In this document: positions 25,996 through 33,944 of the stretch, piece after piece
How the letters are laid out: every line of letters starts with the position of its first letter
Numbering within the stretch: position 1 is the first letter of the stretch
Assembly (NCBI GenBank): GCA_947624875.1
Contig: CANQMA010000002.1
Location: 1-64,000, forward strand
DNA: 64,000 nt
From: an uncultured Lachnospiraceae bacterium
GTDB lineage: Bacteria > Bacillota > Clostridia > Lachnospirales > Lachnospiraceae
Direction of reading: 5' to 3'
Position numbers and translations under genes: made by a program
The notes under the pieces: model-generated
Told to the model about the DNA's origin: nothing
Databases searched by the model: none
Seen by the model: the letters and a program-made list of their open reading frames with translations, nothing else

Positions 25996-27054
25996 ATGAA
26001 GATTAAAATTGCCTTATTGGAAAAAGATGAAAATTATTTAAAGCGTCTTGCGATGGTTTTTAGCAGCAGATATTCAGATAAGCTGGAAATTCATTCATTT
26101 ACAAAAAAGGAAACTGCCATAAAAAGCCTTTCACAAGATAAGATCGATCTCTTAATTTCCAGTGAATTGTTTAGTGTCGATGAAACAGAACTGCCTTCAC
26201 GCTGTATTTTGGCATATTTTGTAGACAGTATGGATATTGATACGGTAAGAGGACAGAAAGCAATCTGTAAATTTCAAAAGGCGGAATTGATATATAAACA
26301 GATTTTAAACATCTATGCAGAAAGAGAAAGTTCTTTTACCGGAAAAAAATTTAGTGAAAATGATGTAAAAAGCGTGTTTTTTACATCATTTAGCGGAGGA
26401 GTGGGATGCTCTTCCCTTGCCGCAGCATTTGCGATAAGGCTTGCACTGGCTCATAAAAAAGTCATGTATTTAAATCTGGAAAAAACAGGTGACGCCGAAC
26501 TTTTTTTCCAAGGAGAAGGCCGGTTTAATTTCAGCGATATTATCTATGCGTTAAAAAGTAAAAAGGCAAATCTGTCAATGAAAATAGAGAGTAGCGTTAA
26601 AATCTCCACAGAGGGTGTGAATTTTTTTGCGGCTCCGAAAGTTGCTTTAGATGCCATGGAATTAAAAATCGAGGAAATTGAAGTTTTGTTAAATGAAATA
26701 TCTAATTGCGGCTATGAGTTTATCATCATAGACGCCGGATTTCATTTTGACGGCTTGAGTTATATGCTGTGGAAAAAATCCAATGAAGTGGTGATTGTTT
26801 CAGACGGAACTGAAATCGCAAATTCAAAGTTTAATAGAGCATATCAATCTCTCGGCATTATTCAGGAACAGGATGAAAGTTTCCGACTGGATAAAGCAGA
26901 TTTAGTATATAACAAATTCAGCAATAAAATATGTCAAGTTATAACGGGACTGGAAATCAATGATTTGGGAGGCATACCTCGGTATGAGCATGCTTTGACA
27001 AAACAGGTGGTTGAGCAGATCAGTTCAATGGATTTCTTAGATAAAATATTGTAA
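25996..27054 (+). CDS. tadZ: TadZ/CpaE-type pilus localisation ATPase
   Basis: A 352-residue protein with two parts: an N-terminal receiver-like domain (residues 1-110, IALLEKDENYLKRLAMVF) without a clear phospho-acceptor set, and a MinD/ParA-like P-loop domain. The Walker A-like segment FSGGVGCSSLAAAFA (near residue 133) has Ser and Cys where MinD-type proteins have the two lysines of KGGVGKTT, so it is an atypical ATPase; this agrees with the TadZ described from Eubacterium rectale. TadZ proteins place the Tad machine at the cell pole or a fixed site. First gene of the pilus operon, ribosome site gaggg. Confidence 0.88.
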   Translation: MKIKIALLEKDENYLKRLAMVFSSRYSDKLEIHSFTKKETAIKSLSQDKIDLLISSELFSVDETELPSRCILAYFVDSMDIDTVRGQKAICKFQKAELIYKQILNIYAERESSFTGKKFSENDVKSVFFTSFSGGVGCSSLAAAFAIRLALAHKKVMYLNLEKTGDAELFFQGEGRFNFSDIIYALKSKKANLSMKIESSVKISTEGVNFFAAPKVALDAMELKIEEIEVLLNEISNCGYEFIIIDAGFHFDGLSYMLWKKSNEVVIVSDGTEIANSKFNRAYQSLGIIQEQDESFRLDKADLVYNKFSNKICQVITGLEINDLGGIPRYEHALTKQVVEQISSMDFLDKIL

Positions 27055-27081
27055 TGCATGGCAGTGAAGAGGTGAAACTTT

Positions 27082-28320
27082 ATGGATGAAATGCCTGTAG
27101 AAAATATGGTTTCAGAAATACGAAAATATATAACCGAATATTTACCGCTCAGCCAAATGTCGGATGAGGAACTTGAGGAAAAAATTGAGGAAATTGTAGC
27201 AGAGAAAACCAACAGTACATATTACCCAATTGAAAAGAAGCTGGATATCGTACATAAGGTATACAGTTCCATTAGAGGATTAGGACTTCTTGATACAATT
27301 ATGAACGATGAAAATATTACAGAGGTAATGATTAATGGTCCAGACAATATTTTTATCGAAAAAAATGGAAAGTTGACTAAAATGAATCAAAAATTTGAGA
27401 GTCAGAGAAGGCTTGAAGATATCATCCAGAGAATTGTGGGACAGGCAGGCCGTGAAGTAAACCAGGCAAATCCCATCTGTGATACAAGACTTCAGGACGG
27501 CTCTCGTGTCAGCGTCGTACTGCCTCCAATCGCCTTGTGTGGACCGACAATGACAATCCGTAAATTCTCAAAGGAACCGATGACGATAGAAAAATTGATT
27601 GAGTATGGTTCCATTACACAGGAAATCGCTGAAAAGCTGGAACTTTTAGTTCGAGCAAAATATAACATTTTTGTATGTGGGGGAACGGGCTCCGGAAAAA
27701 CAACGTTTTTGAACGCATTATCAAATTATATTCCTAAAGATGAAAGAATTATCACCATTGAGGATTCGGCGGAACTGCAGATTAAAGGAATTGACAATCT
27801 GGTAAGTTTGGAAACCAGAAATGCCAATACATCCGGTGCGGGAGAAATCACAATAAGAGATTTGATAAAGTCTTCTCTTCGAATGAGACCTGAGAGGATT
27901 ATTGTTGGAGAGGTCCGTGGCGGAGAGGCGCTGGATATGCTTCAGGCAATGAACACAGGGCATGACGGTTCGCTGTCAACCGGACATGGAAACAGCACGC
28001 ATGATATGCTCAGCCGTCTGGAGACAATGGTATTGCAGGGTACGGAAGGGCTTCCGCTGGAAGCAATCAGGCAGCAAATAGGTTCGGCGCTTGATATTAT
28101 GATTCATCTTTCAAGATTGCGGGACAAATCCAGGAAAACAATGGAAATCACGGAAGTGCTGGGATACGAAAACGGAGAAATCATATTAAATCCGCTGTAT
28201 GAGTTCCAAGAGGATGAAAAAAGCACGCTTGAAAAAGTGTCAGGCAGTCTGGTGCGGACAAAGAATCCAATGAAGAATACGTTAAAACTTCAGTTGTCGG
28301 GAATTAAAGTAGAAATATAA
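27082..28320 (+). CDS. cpaF: CpaF/TadA secretion ATPase
   Basis: A 412-residue type II/IV secretion-family ATPase that powers pilin export and assembly at the cytoplasmic membrane. After an N-terminal helical region come MINGPDNIFIEKNGK, the Walker A GGTGSGKTTFLNAL (near residue 199), the Asp-box region IITIEDSAELQI, the Walker B/His-box region RPERIIVGEVRGGEALDML and GHDGSLSTGHGNS. All key residues are present. It is 27 bases behind tadZ and followed by the two inner-membrane platform genes, the standard Tad order. Confidence 0.96.
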   Translation: MDEMPVENMVSEIRKYITEYLPLSQMSDEELEEKIEEIVAEKTNSTYYPIEKKLDIVHKVYSSIRGLGLLDTIMNDENITEVMINGPDNIFIEKNGKLTKMNQKFESQRRLEDIIQRIVGQAGREVNQANPICDTRLQDGSRVSVVLPPIALCGPTMTIRKFSKEPMTIEKLIEYGSITQEIAEKLELLVRAKYNIFVCGGTGSGKTTFLNALSNYIPKDERIITIEDSAELQIKGIDNLVSLETRNANTSGAGEITIRDLIKSSLRMRPERIIVGEVRGGEALDMLQAMNTGHDGSLSTGHGNSTHDMLSRLETMVLQGTEGLPLEAIRQQIGSALDIMIHLSRLRDKSRKTMEITEVLGYENGEIILNPLYEFQEDEKSTLEKVSGSLVRTKNPMKNTLKLQLSGIKVEI

Positions 28321-28333
28321 CAGGGAGACAGAA

Positions 28334-29188
28334 ATGGGAAAAAAGAATGCTGTAGAAGAGCCGGAATATATTATTTCACCAATTAATACACGGTTGTTAA
28401 ATTATAAAGTGTATAAGATGTCTGCAAAAGAAAAGTTATTATATGCATTGATTGGATTTGTTGCCGGTGGATTAATTGGACTGCTGTTCTATGGCGGTTT
28501 ATTTAAAGGTGATAATGGTGCGGCGACAAGAGCAACGTATATCAGTAATGTCATTGTATTTTCGTTAGCGGGAGTGATTGCCGACAAAATATTTATTCCA
28601 TTGATGAAAAAAAGTCTGCAGACAAAGAGACTATCAAAACTAAAAATTCAATTCAGGGATTTTTTATCTGCAATGTCTAACTCTATGTCCAGTGGGATGA
28701 ACGTCAATGAATCGTTAATTGCTGCAAGAGAAGATTTGACGATTCAATATTCAGAGGAAGCATATATTGTGGTTGAAGTCGTAGAAATGATTAATGGAAT
28801 TCAAAATAATATTCCGATAGAAGATACAATCAAGAATTTTGGGGAGAGAAGCGGAATAGACGATATATCCAACTTTGGAATTGTTTTTTCAGTCTGTTAT
28901 CGGACGGGTGGCAATTTAAAAGATATTATAAGGCGTTCGACGGATATCATTAGTGAAAAAATGATTATTATGGAAGAGATTGAAACCAAAATCACTTCAA
29001 ATAAGATGCAGATGAAAGTAATGATGATAATTCCAATTGTTATGATGGCATTATTAAAAACAATGAGCAGCGAGTTTGCGGAAAGTTATTCAACAGTCAT
29101 TGGGGTGATATGCATAACAGTCTCAATGGGATTTTTTGTTGGGGCATATATATTAGGAAATAAAATTATGAACATACAAGGAGATTAG
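28334..29188 (+). CDS. tadB: TadB-like pilus platform protein (T2SSF family)
   Basis: A 284-residue membrane protein with two N-terminal helices (about 36-60 and 72-92), a cytoplasmic T2SSF domain (FRDFLSAMSNSMSSGMNVNESLIAARE, then FGERSGIDDISNFGIVFS and the T-G-G-N-L segment) and two C-terminal helices. TadB and TadC together form the inner-membrane platform on which CpaF acts. The gene is 13 bases behind cpaF and 2 bases ahead of tadC. Confidence 0.92.
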   Translation: MGKKNAVEEPEYIISPINTRLLNYKVYKMSAKEKLLYALIGFVAGGLIGLLFYGGLFKGDNGAATRATYISNVIVFSLAGVIADKIFIPLMKKSLQTKRLSKLKIQFRDFLSAMSNSMSSGMNVNESLIAAREDLTIQYSEEAYIVVEVVEMINGIQNNIPIEDTIKNFGERSGIDDISNFGIVFSVCYRTGGNLKDIIRRSTDIISEKMIIMEEIETKITSNKMQMKVMMIIPIVMMALLKTMSSEFAESYSTVIGVICITVSMGFFVGAYILGNKIMNIQGD

Positions 29189-29190
29189 TT

Positions 29191-30042
29191 GTGATTAGAT
29201 TGGTAATGGCCACCGTACTGGGAGTTTTGTTTATTATACAGATGAAGGCAGGCGGCAAATATGATTCAATGGTTGAAAATTTAGATCAAAATGAGTATCC
29301 GCTGAAAAGTTTTTATTGCGTTGGATTTGCATGGAACAATACCAAATTCTTGAAAATTCCTGCGGGTGTTTATAGAAAACTGATTAACCAGGCAAGAATT
29401 TTATATGACAGTAAGTATGCACAGTATTATGTACTTGTCCGGTGGGCGCAGATTGTCTCCATGACCCATTTGTTTTTACTTTGCAGTTTGATTATATCGT
29501 CTGTTTTCGATTCCACATTTTTTGCTGTTGTCGGGATAGGAATTACTGTTTTTACAGCATATTCGCTTTTTATAAATATGGATGAGAAGATTAAAAAAAG
29601 AGAAGCAGAGTGTAATGTCGAACTTCCGGAAGTGGTTTCTTCTATGGCCTTGTTGATTAATTCAGGAATGGTATTAAAAGAAGCGTGGAGTACGGTTGCG
29701 TACAGTAAGCAGGGAGAAATATATACGTTAATGCAAAGCGCCTGTATTGATATGCAGAATGGAATGTCGGAAGCAGACGCCATTTACAAGTTTGGAATTC
29801 TGTCCGGATCCACGGAAATAAAAAAATTTACCAGCAATATAGTACAAGGACTGGAAAAAGGAAGTAATGAACTGAGCCACATACTTACCATGCAGTCATC
29901 AGAGATGTGGAATATTAAAAGGCAGTATATGCTTCAAAAAGGAGAAGCGGCAGCATCAAAATTATTAGCGCCGATTGCATGTATTTTTGTTGGAATTATT
30001 ATTATGGTCATTGCCGGAGCAATAGGAATGTTGGCATCTTAA
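29191..30042 (+). CDS. tadC: TadC-like pilus platform protein (T2SSF family)
   Basis: A 283-residue partner of TadB. A GTG start at 29191 is preceded by aaggag. N-terminal helix, two helices about residues 88-125, the T2SSF region (CNVELPEVVSSMALLINSGMVLKEAWS, later the FGILSGSTEIKKF segment) and a C-terminal helix (LLAPIACIFVGIIIMVIAGAIGML). The conserved order CpaF-TadB-TadC-pilin supports the assignment. Confidence 0.92.
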   Translation: MIRLVMATVLGVLFIIQMKAGGKYDSMVENLDQNEYPLKSFYCVGFAWNNTKFLKIPAGVYRKLINQARILYDSKYAQYYVLVRWAQIVSMTHLFLLCSLIISSVFDSTFFAVVGIGITVFTAYSLFINMDEKIKKREAECNVELPEVVSSMALLINSGMVLKEAWSTVAYSKQGEIYTLMQSACIDMQNGMSEADAIYKFGILSGSTEIKKFTSNIVQGLEKGSNELSHILTMQSSEMWNIKRQYMLQKGEAAASKLLAPIACIFVGIIIMVIAGAIGMLAS

Positions 30043-30077
30043 GATGTTAATATAAATTTTTTAAGGAGGGAAACATT

Positions 30078-30290
30078 ATGGGATTAATTAATGACAAACT
30101 GACGCAGGGTTATATCTGGGCATTAAGCAGGTTGAACTCTTTGTTACATGATGACAATGGGGATACAAATTTTATTTCCATTGCTATTGTTACAGCTATT
30201 GTCGTTGTGCTGGCAGGAATCTTTCTTGCCTTGGGACAAGAGGGCCTGAATGCGGTGAAAGACAAGGTAATGGATTTCATCAACGGTTAA
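30078..30290 (+). CDS. flp: Flp-type major pilin
   Basis: A 70-residue precursor with a short polar leader and one long hydrophobic helix (ISIAIVTAIVVVLAGIFLA), the size and shape of Flp pilins. Cleavage by the prepilin peptidase is most likely at or near the Gly of DDNGDTNF, although the G/x4/E-Y Flp signature is absent (Asn-Phe-Ile replaces it). The very strong ribosome site taaggaggg fits high expression of a major subunit. Located directly between tadC and the prepilin peptidase. Confidence 0.85.
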   Translation: MGLINDKLTQGYIWALSRLNSLLHDDNGDTNFISIAIVTAIVVVLAGIFLALGQEGLNAVKDKVMDFING

Positions 30291-30335
30291 TAAGACAATG
30301 AATTACAAAGGCTACACAAGTTTGAGGAGTAAATC

Positions 30336-31043
30336 ATGACAGGAATCATCACCATCTTATGCTTTATCACTATTCTGATTTTAAATATAACAGCTTACCA
30401 ATATACAAAAAATATTTTATGGAATAGTGGCAATACCAAAAAATGGAATGGAAAAGAAAGCGCTAAGATGGTGATGCACACCTGGGCCGCAGAAATCCGG
30501 GGAATTGATAGAAAAAAATGGACGGTACTGATTGCATTCACGGCGATATCGGATTTTCAAATTTATTATGTGCTGCAAGAAAGTTATTTAACGCAGATTA
30601 AATGCAGGCTGATATTTGTGACGGCAATCTTGTCAGTGTGCGCCATCATAGACTTATATAGTAAAAGAATCCCCAATATTTTAGTACTTTGTGTGCTGGT
30701 CTGCGGCATTCTTTTCTTAGGTGTTGATGCAATCATAGAAAAGAAAACAGAGTATATTGTTACGGGGATAGCTGGCTTTGCTATATGTTTAATTCTGTTA
30801 TTTTTTTTATCACTGATTTCAAAAGGTGGACTGGGAATGGGTGATGTTAAGATAATTTCCGCTGTGGCATTCATAACCGGTTTAGAGACCGCTTTTTATA
30901 TGGTTTTCTTTGGAATGATTATTTGTATGGGTGTTTCAATCTATTTGTTGTTATTTAAAAAGATGAGTAAAAAAGATACGATTCCATTCGGACCGTTTTT
31001 ATATATAGGATTTTTATTGACAGTATTATTTGGAAATTTTTAG
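30336..31043 (+). CDS. A24 family prepilin peptidase (TadV/CpaA type)
   Basis: A 235-residue polytopic aspartic protease that processes the Flp pilin and probably the TadE-like proteins. The first catalytic Asp is in AIIDLYSKRIPN (near residue 105) and the second in GLGMGDVKII (near residue 167), with the expected helix spacing. It has an extra 90-residue N-terminal part with one helix and a polar segment, longer than minimal CpaA. Ribosome site gaggag. Confidence 0.93.
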   Translation: MTGIITILCFITILILNITAYQYTKNILWNSGNTKKWNGKESAKMVMHTWAAEIRGIDRKKWTVLIAFTAISDFQIYYVLQESYLTQIKCRLIFVTAILSVCAIIDLYSKRIPNILVLCVLVCGILFLGVDAIIEKKTEYIVTGIAGFAICLILLFFLSLISKGGLGMGDVKIISAVAFITGLETAFYMVFFGMIICMGVSIYLLLFKKMSKKDTIPFGPFLYIGFLLTVLFGNF

Positions 31044-31050
31044 GACGATT

Positions 31051-32400
31051 ATGAAGAAAATAAGATTTTTATTAGCGCTTGCAATTGTTGCACTGCTAGG
31101 TATCAGCTGGGGAAAATATTTATATGGAAAAGAAAGAACGATGAGCCAGTATAGCAAAAATATCACGCAGGCAGATAACTATATGAAACAAAAGTTATAT
31201 GATCGTGCAATACAAAAATATACAAAAGCAATCGAGTACAAATCTACAGAAAAAAATTGGGAAAAATTGCTTAAGGCATATCAATTGCGGAGTGAAGAAA
31301 CAGATATTTATGGGAAAGAGGCTGCAGACGATTATATTGTGCAGTTAGATAAAGCAATTCATACGATAGAACCAAATGAAGATATGATTTTGGAATTAAC
31401 AGATTCGTATGTTAAAGAAGAAGAGTATGAAGAAGCGCAAAATACGTTAAAATATGCGGAATCAAAAGGCATAAAGAGTAAAGCACTAGAAGAGAAAAAG
31501 GAAGAGATTCGATATATATATACGCTGAATAGTACTAAAATTACATCTTTTTCTTCTTATTCTAATGATAGTTATGCAGTTAATAATGGAAGTTATTGGG
31601 GAATTATTGATAGTGACGGAGAACTGGATCATGAGTTTGAATATAGTTATTTAAGCCAGAGTGGGGAGGATCAGGTAAGAATTATCACCAAAGGGGAAGA
31701 CAGTAGATTGTATGATAAAGAAGACAAGGTGTTAGGAATTTTTGATTTTACGGTTTCTGATGCAGGAACATATGCGGAGAATAAAATTGCTGTAAAAAAT
31801 GGAGAATTTTATTCATATTATAATGCGCTTGCCCAAAAACAGTTTGGTGAATTTGAGCAGGCAGGAACATTTACCGAAGGACTGGCAGCGGTAAAAAAAG
31901 ATGGAAAATGGGGAATAATAGATGAAAAAGGGAAAATAAAAGAAGAATATGCATACGATGAGATTGTTTTAGATAATCAGGGACATTATTGCAACAATGG
32001 CATTATACTCGCAAAAAACAATGGAAAATATAGTATTTATAATGAAAAGTTCAAAAAAATAGGGAAGTTTGAGTGTGAAGAGATAGGGGTTCCTACAGAA
32101 GATAAACTATACGCTTTTATGAAAAATGGAAAATGGGGATTTGTCGATTCTGAAGGAAAAGAGATTATCTCTCCGGAGTATGATGGGGCAAAGAGTTTTT
32201 CAAACGGACTTGCAGCAGTGTGTAAAGATGGAAAGTGGGGATTTATCACAAAGAATAATAAATTAGTAATTGACTATGAGTTTACAGATGCCGATTACTT
32301 TAATGAAAACGGAATATGTATTGTTCAATGTCAGGACCCATACGAAGAATCCGGATATACATGGAAAGTATTAAAATTAGAATTGGGGTTGGAAAAATAA
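31051..32400 (+). CDS. Membrane-anchored TPR-like and WG-repeat protein
   Basis: A 449-residue protein with an N-terminal signal-anchor (about residues 4-20), a helical TPR-like region (QADNYMKQKLYDRAIQKYTK and KAIEY) and a C-terminal half made of WG repeats (PF14903): KDGKWGIIDEKGK, KNGKWGFVDSEGKEI, KDGKWGFITKNNK. WG repeats form beta-rich surface domains of unknown binding. Its place inside the pilus operon suggests a role in assembly or an extracellular scaffold. Start at ATG 31051 (aggac ahead), not the TTG at 31030, which would overlap the peptidase gene. Confidence 0.82.
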   Translation: MKKIRFLLALAIVALLGISWGKYLYGKERTMSQYSKNITQADNYMKQKLYDRAIQKYTKAIEYKSTEKNWEKLLKAYQLRSEETDIYGKEAADDYIVQLDKAIHTIEPNEDMILELTDSYVKEEEYEEAQNTLKYAESKGIKSKALEEKKEEIRYIYTLNSTKITSFSSYSNDSYAVNNGSYWGIIDSDGELDHEFEYSYLSQSGEDQVRIITKGEDSRLYDKEDKVLGIFDFTVSDAGTYAENKIAVKNGEFYSYYNALAQKQFGEFEQAGTFTEGLAAVKKDGKWGIIDEKGKIKEEYAYDEIVLDNQGHYCNNGIILAKNNGKYSIYNEKFKKIGKFECEEIGVPTEDKLYAFMKNGKWGFVDSEGKEIISPEYDGAKSFSNGLAAVCKDGKWGFITKNNKLVIDYEFTDADYFNENGICIVQCQDPYEESGYTWKVLKLELGLEK

Positions 32401-32459
32401 AATAATAATTTTTTCTTACTATTCAGAATAGCAAATAAAAGTGGAGGGATAAGATTAAG

Positions 32460-33278
32460 ATGAAACGAAAAATTGCGATAGGGCTGGTTTTGGCAATGCT
32501 GTTTTTAAGTGGTTGTAGTGGAAATGAGGATGAAAAGAATTTAGTGAAAAATAGTGAAGAAAATGTAGAAACAAATGTGGACTGTTTCTTTTGGGAGGGG
32601 AGTGAAGTGTACGGATTTGACACGAGTGCTCCCGTGACAGAGACACTGATTATTCCAAAGGAATGTACGAAAGTCCGGTATGCTACATTTTCAGATCAGA
32701 ACAATACGATCAAACATGTCGTATTTGAAAGTGACGACACGGTTGTTGAAGATTCTTTTAATTATCTCGTTAACTTAGAAAGCATAAAACTGCCCGGAAA
32801 CATGAAGGAACTTGTCGGAAACAGCTTTTTGGGATGCGCAAAACTGACTTCTATTGCTCTCCCCAACAGTATTGAAACAATAGGAGATCATGCGTTCAGT
32901 AACTGTACCGGATTGACGCAAATCAATCTTGGGACAGAACTCAAATCCATAGAAGATGCAGCCTTTTTCAATTGTCAAAATCTTCAAGATGTTACATTAC
33001 AGCATGTTGAAAGTATTGGGAACGACGCCTTTTTTTCCTGTGATTCTTTAAAAACAATCAAATTGCCTGAGGGACTCAGATCCATTGGGAAGACAAGTTT
33101 TGCGGATTGTGACAAACTGGAGAGCATTTATCTTCCTGAAAGTTTAGAAAATATTGATGGCACGGCGCTTGCACAGACGCATACAGTGACGGTTTATGTA
33201 AAGAAAGACAGTTATGCGGATAAAGAATTTGATACCGGATATGGAACGGCTGGAGGGCTTGTTAAAAAATATTATTAA
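32460..33278 (+). CDS. BspA-like LRR lipoprotein
   Basis: A 272-residue lipoprotein: signal peptide with lipobox LSGC (Cys near residue 20), a charged linker, then about six BspA-type LRR_5 repeats (IGDHAFSNCTGLTQINLG, IGNDAFFSCDSLKTIKLP). BspA-type repeats mediate adhesion or protein contacts in several surface proteins. It is anchored on the outer membrane face by lipid. It lies between the WG-repeat protein and a TadE-like gene, 59 bases behind the former, and may assist pilus function; direct evidence is lacking. Confidence 0.88.
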   Translation: MKRKIAIGLVLAMLFLSGCSGNEDEKNLVKNSEENVETNVDCFFWEGSEVYGFDTSAPVTETLIIPKECTKVRYATFSDQNNTIKHVVFESDDTVVEDSFNYLVNLESIKLPGNMKELVGNSFLGCAKLTSIALPNSIETIGDHAFSNCTGLTQINLGTELKSIEDAAFFNCQNLQDVTLQHVESIGNDAFFSCDSLKTIKLPEGLRSIGKTSFADCDKLESIYLPESLENIDGTALAQTHTVTVYVKKDSYADKEFDTGYGTAGGLVKKYY

Positions 33279-33295
33279 ATGTAAAGAGGTAAAAC

Positions 33296-33931
33296 ATGGA
33301 AAAGCGGACGAATGATTCAGGAGAACTGATGATTGAGTCATCAATCATTATTTCCATAACGATGGTGGTTTTAGTAGCGATGATAGGGCTGGGGTTTTAT
33401 TTGTACCAAAAAGCAATGGTTAATACCGTCGCGAGTGAAACTGCAGTATATATTGCTAAAAACTATAAATATACAACGTTAAATAAGCTGGATGATGAAA
33501 TCGTCAATACTTCGCAAATGAAAAATTTAAAAAAATATCGGGCGTATTTTTCCTTATCAAATAAAAATAAAACAAAAGAATATGTAAACAGAAGGTCAAA
33601 GGTAACAAGCTTTGGCAATGAGATGGCAGATATTGAGAAGTTAGAAATCAAACGAGATAACATAGGACGACAGCGGGTAGAATTAAAAATATCTGTCAAT
33701 GCAAATATTATATTTGAAAATGTCCTCGTCAGTATAGGACTGATAGACCGTAATCCAAAAATATATTCAACCGCATATGCGGAATGTGTTGATTTGACCG
33801 GTTATAACAGTCAGGTCAATTTTGTGAACTATTTGGGAAATGGTATCGAAAAAGGTAGATTTGGTCAAATATATAATAATGTGAGTACAACAATTCAAAA
33901 TATCAAATCCATTATAGATAAATTGTTATAA
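33296..33931 (+). CDS. TadE-like pseudopilin
   Basis: A 211-residue protein with a short polar N-terminus (NDSGELMIESS) followed by one hydrophobic helix (about 18-40) and a mostly beta/helical outer domain. The G-E-L-x-x-E start resembles TadE/TadF minor pilins, which are processed by the Tad prepilin peptidase. It contains no other recognised motif. The position with DUF5702 and a second TadE-like gene downstream forms a minor-pilin block. Confidence 0.75.
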   Translation: MEKRTNDSGELMIESSIIISITMVVLVAMIGLGFYLYQKAMVNTVASETAVYIAKNYKYTTLNKLDDEIVNTSQMKNLKKYRAYFSLSNKNKTKEYVNRRSKVTSFGNEMADIEKLEIKRDNIGRQRVELKISVNANIIFENVLVSIGLIDRNPKIYSTAYAECVDLTGYNSQVNFVNYLGNGIEKGRFGQIYNNVSTTIQNIKSIIDKLL

Positions 33932-33944
33932 AGAGGACAGAAAG

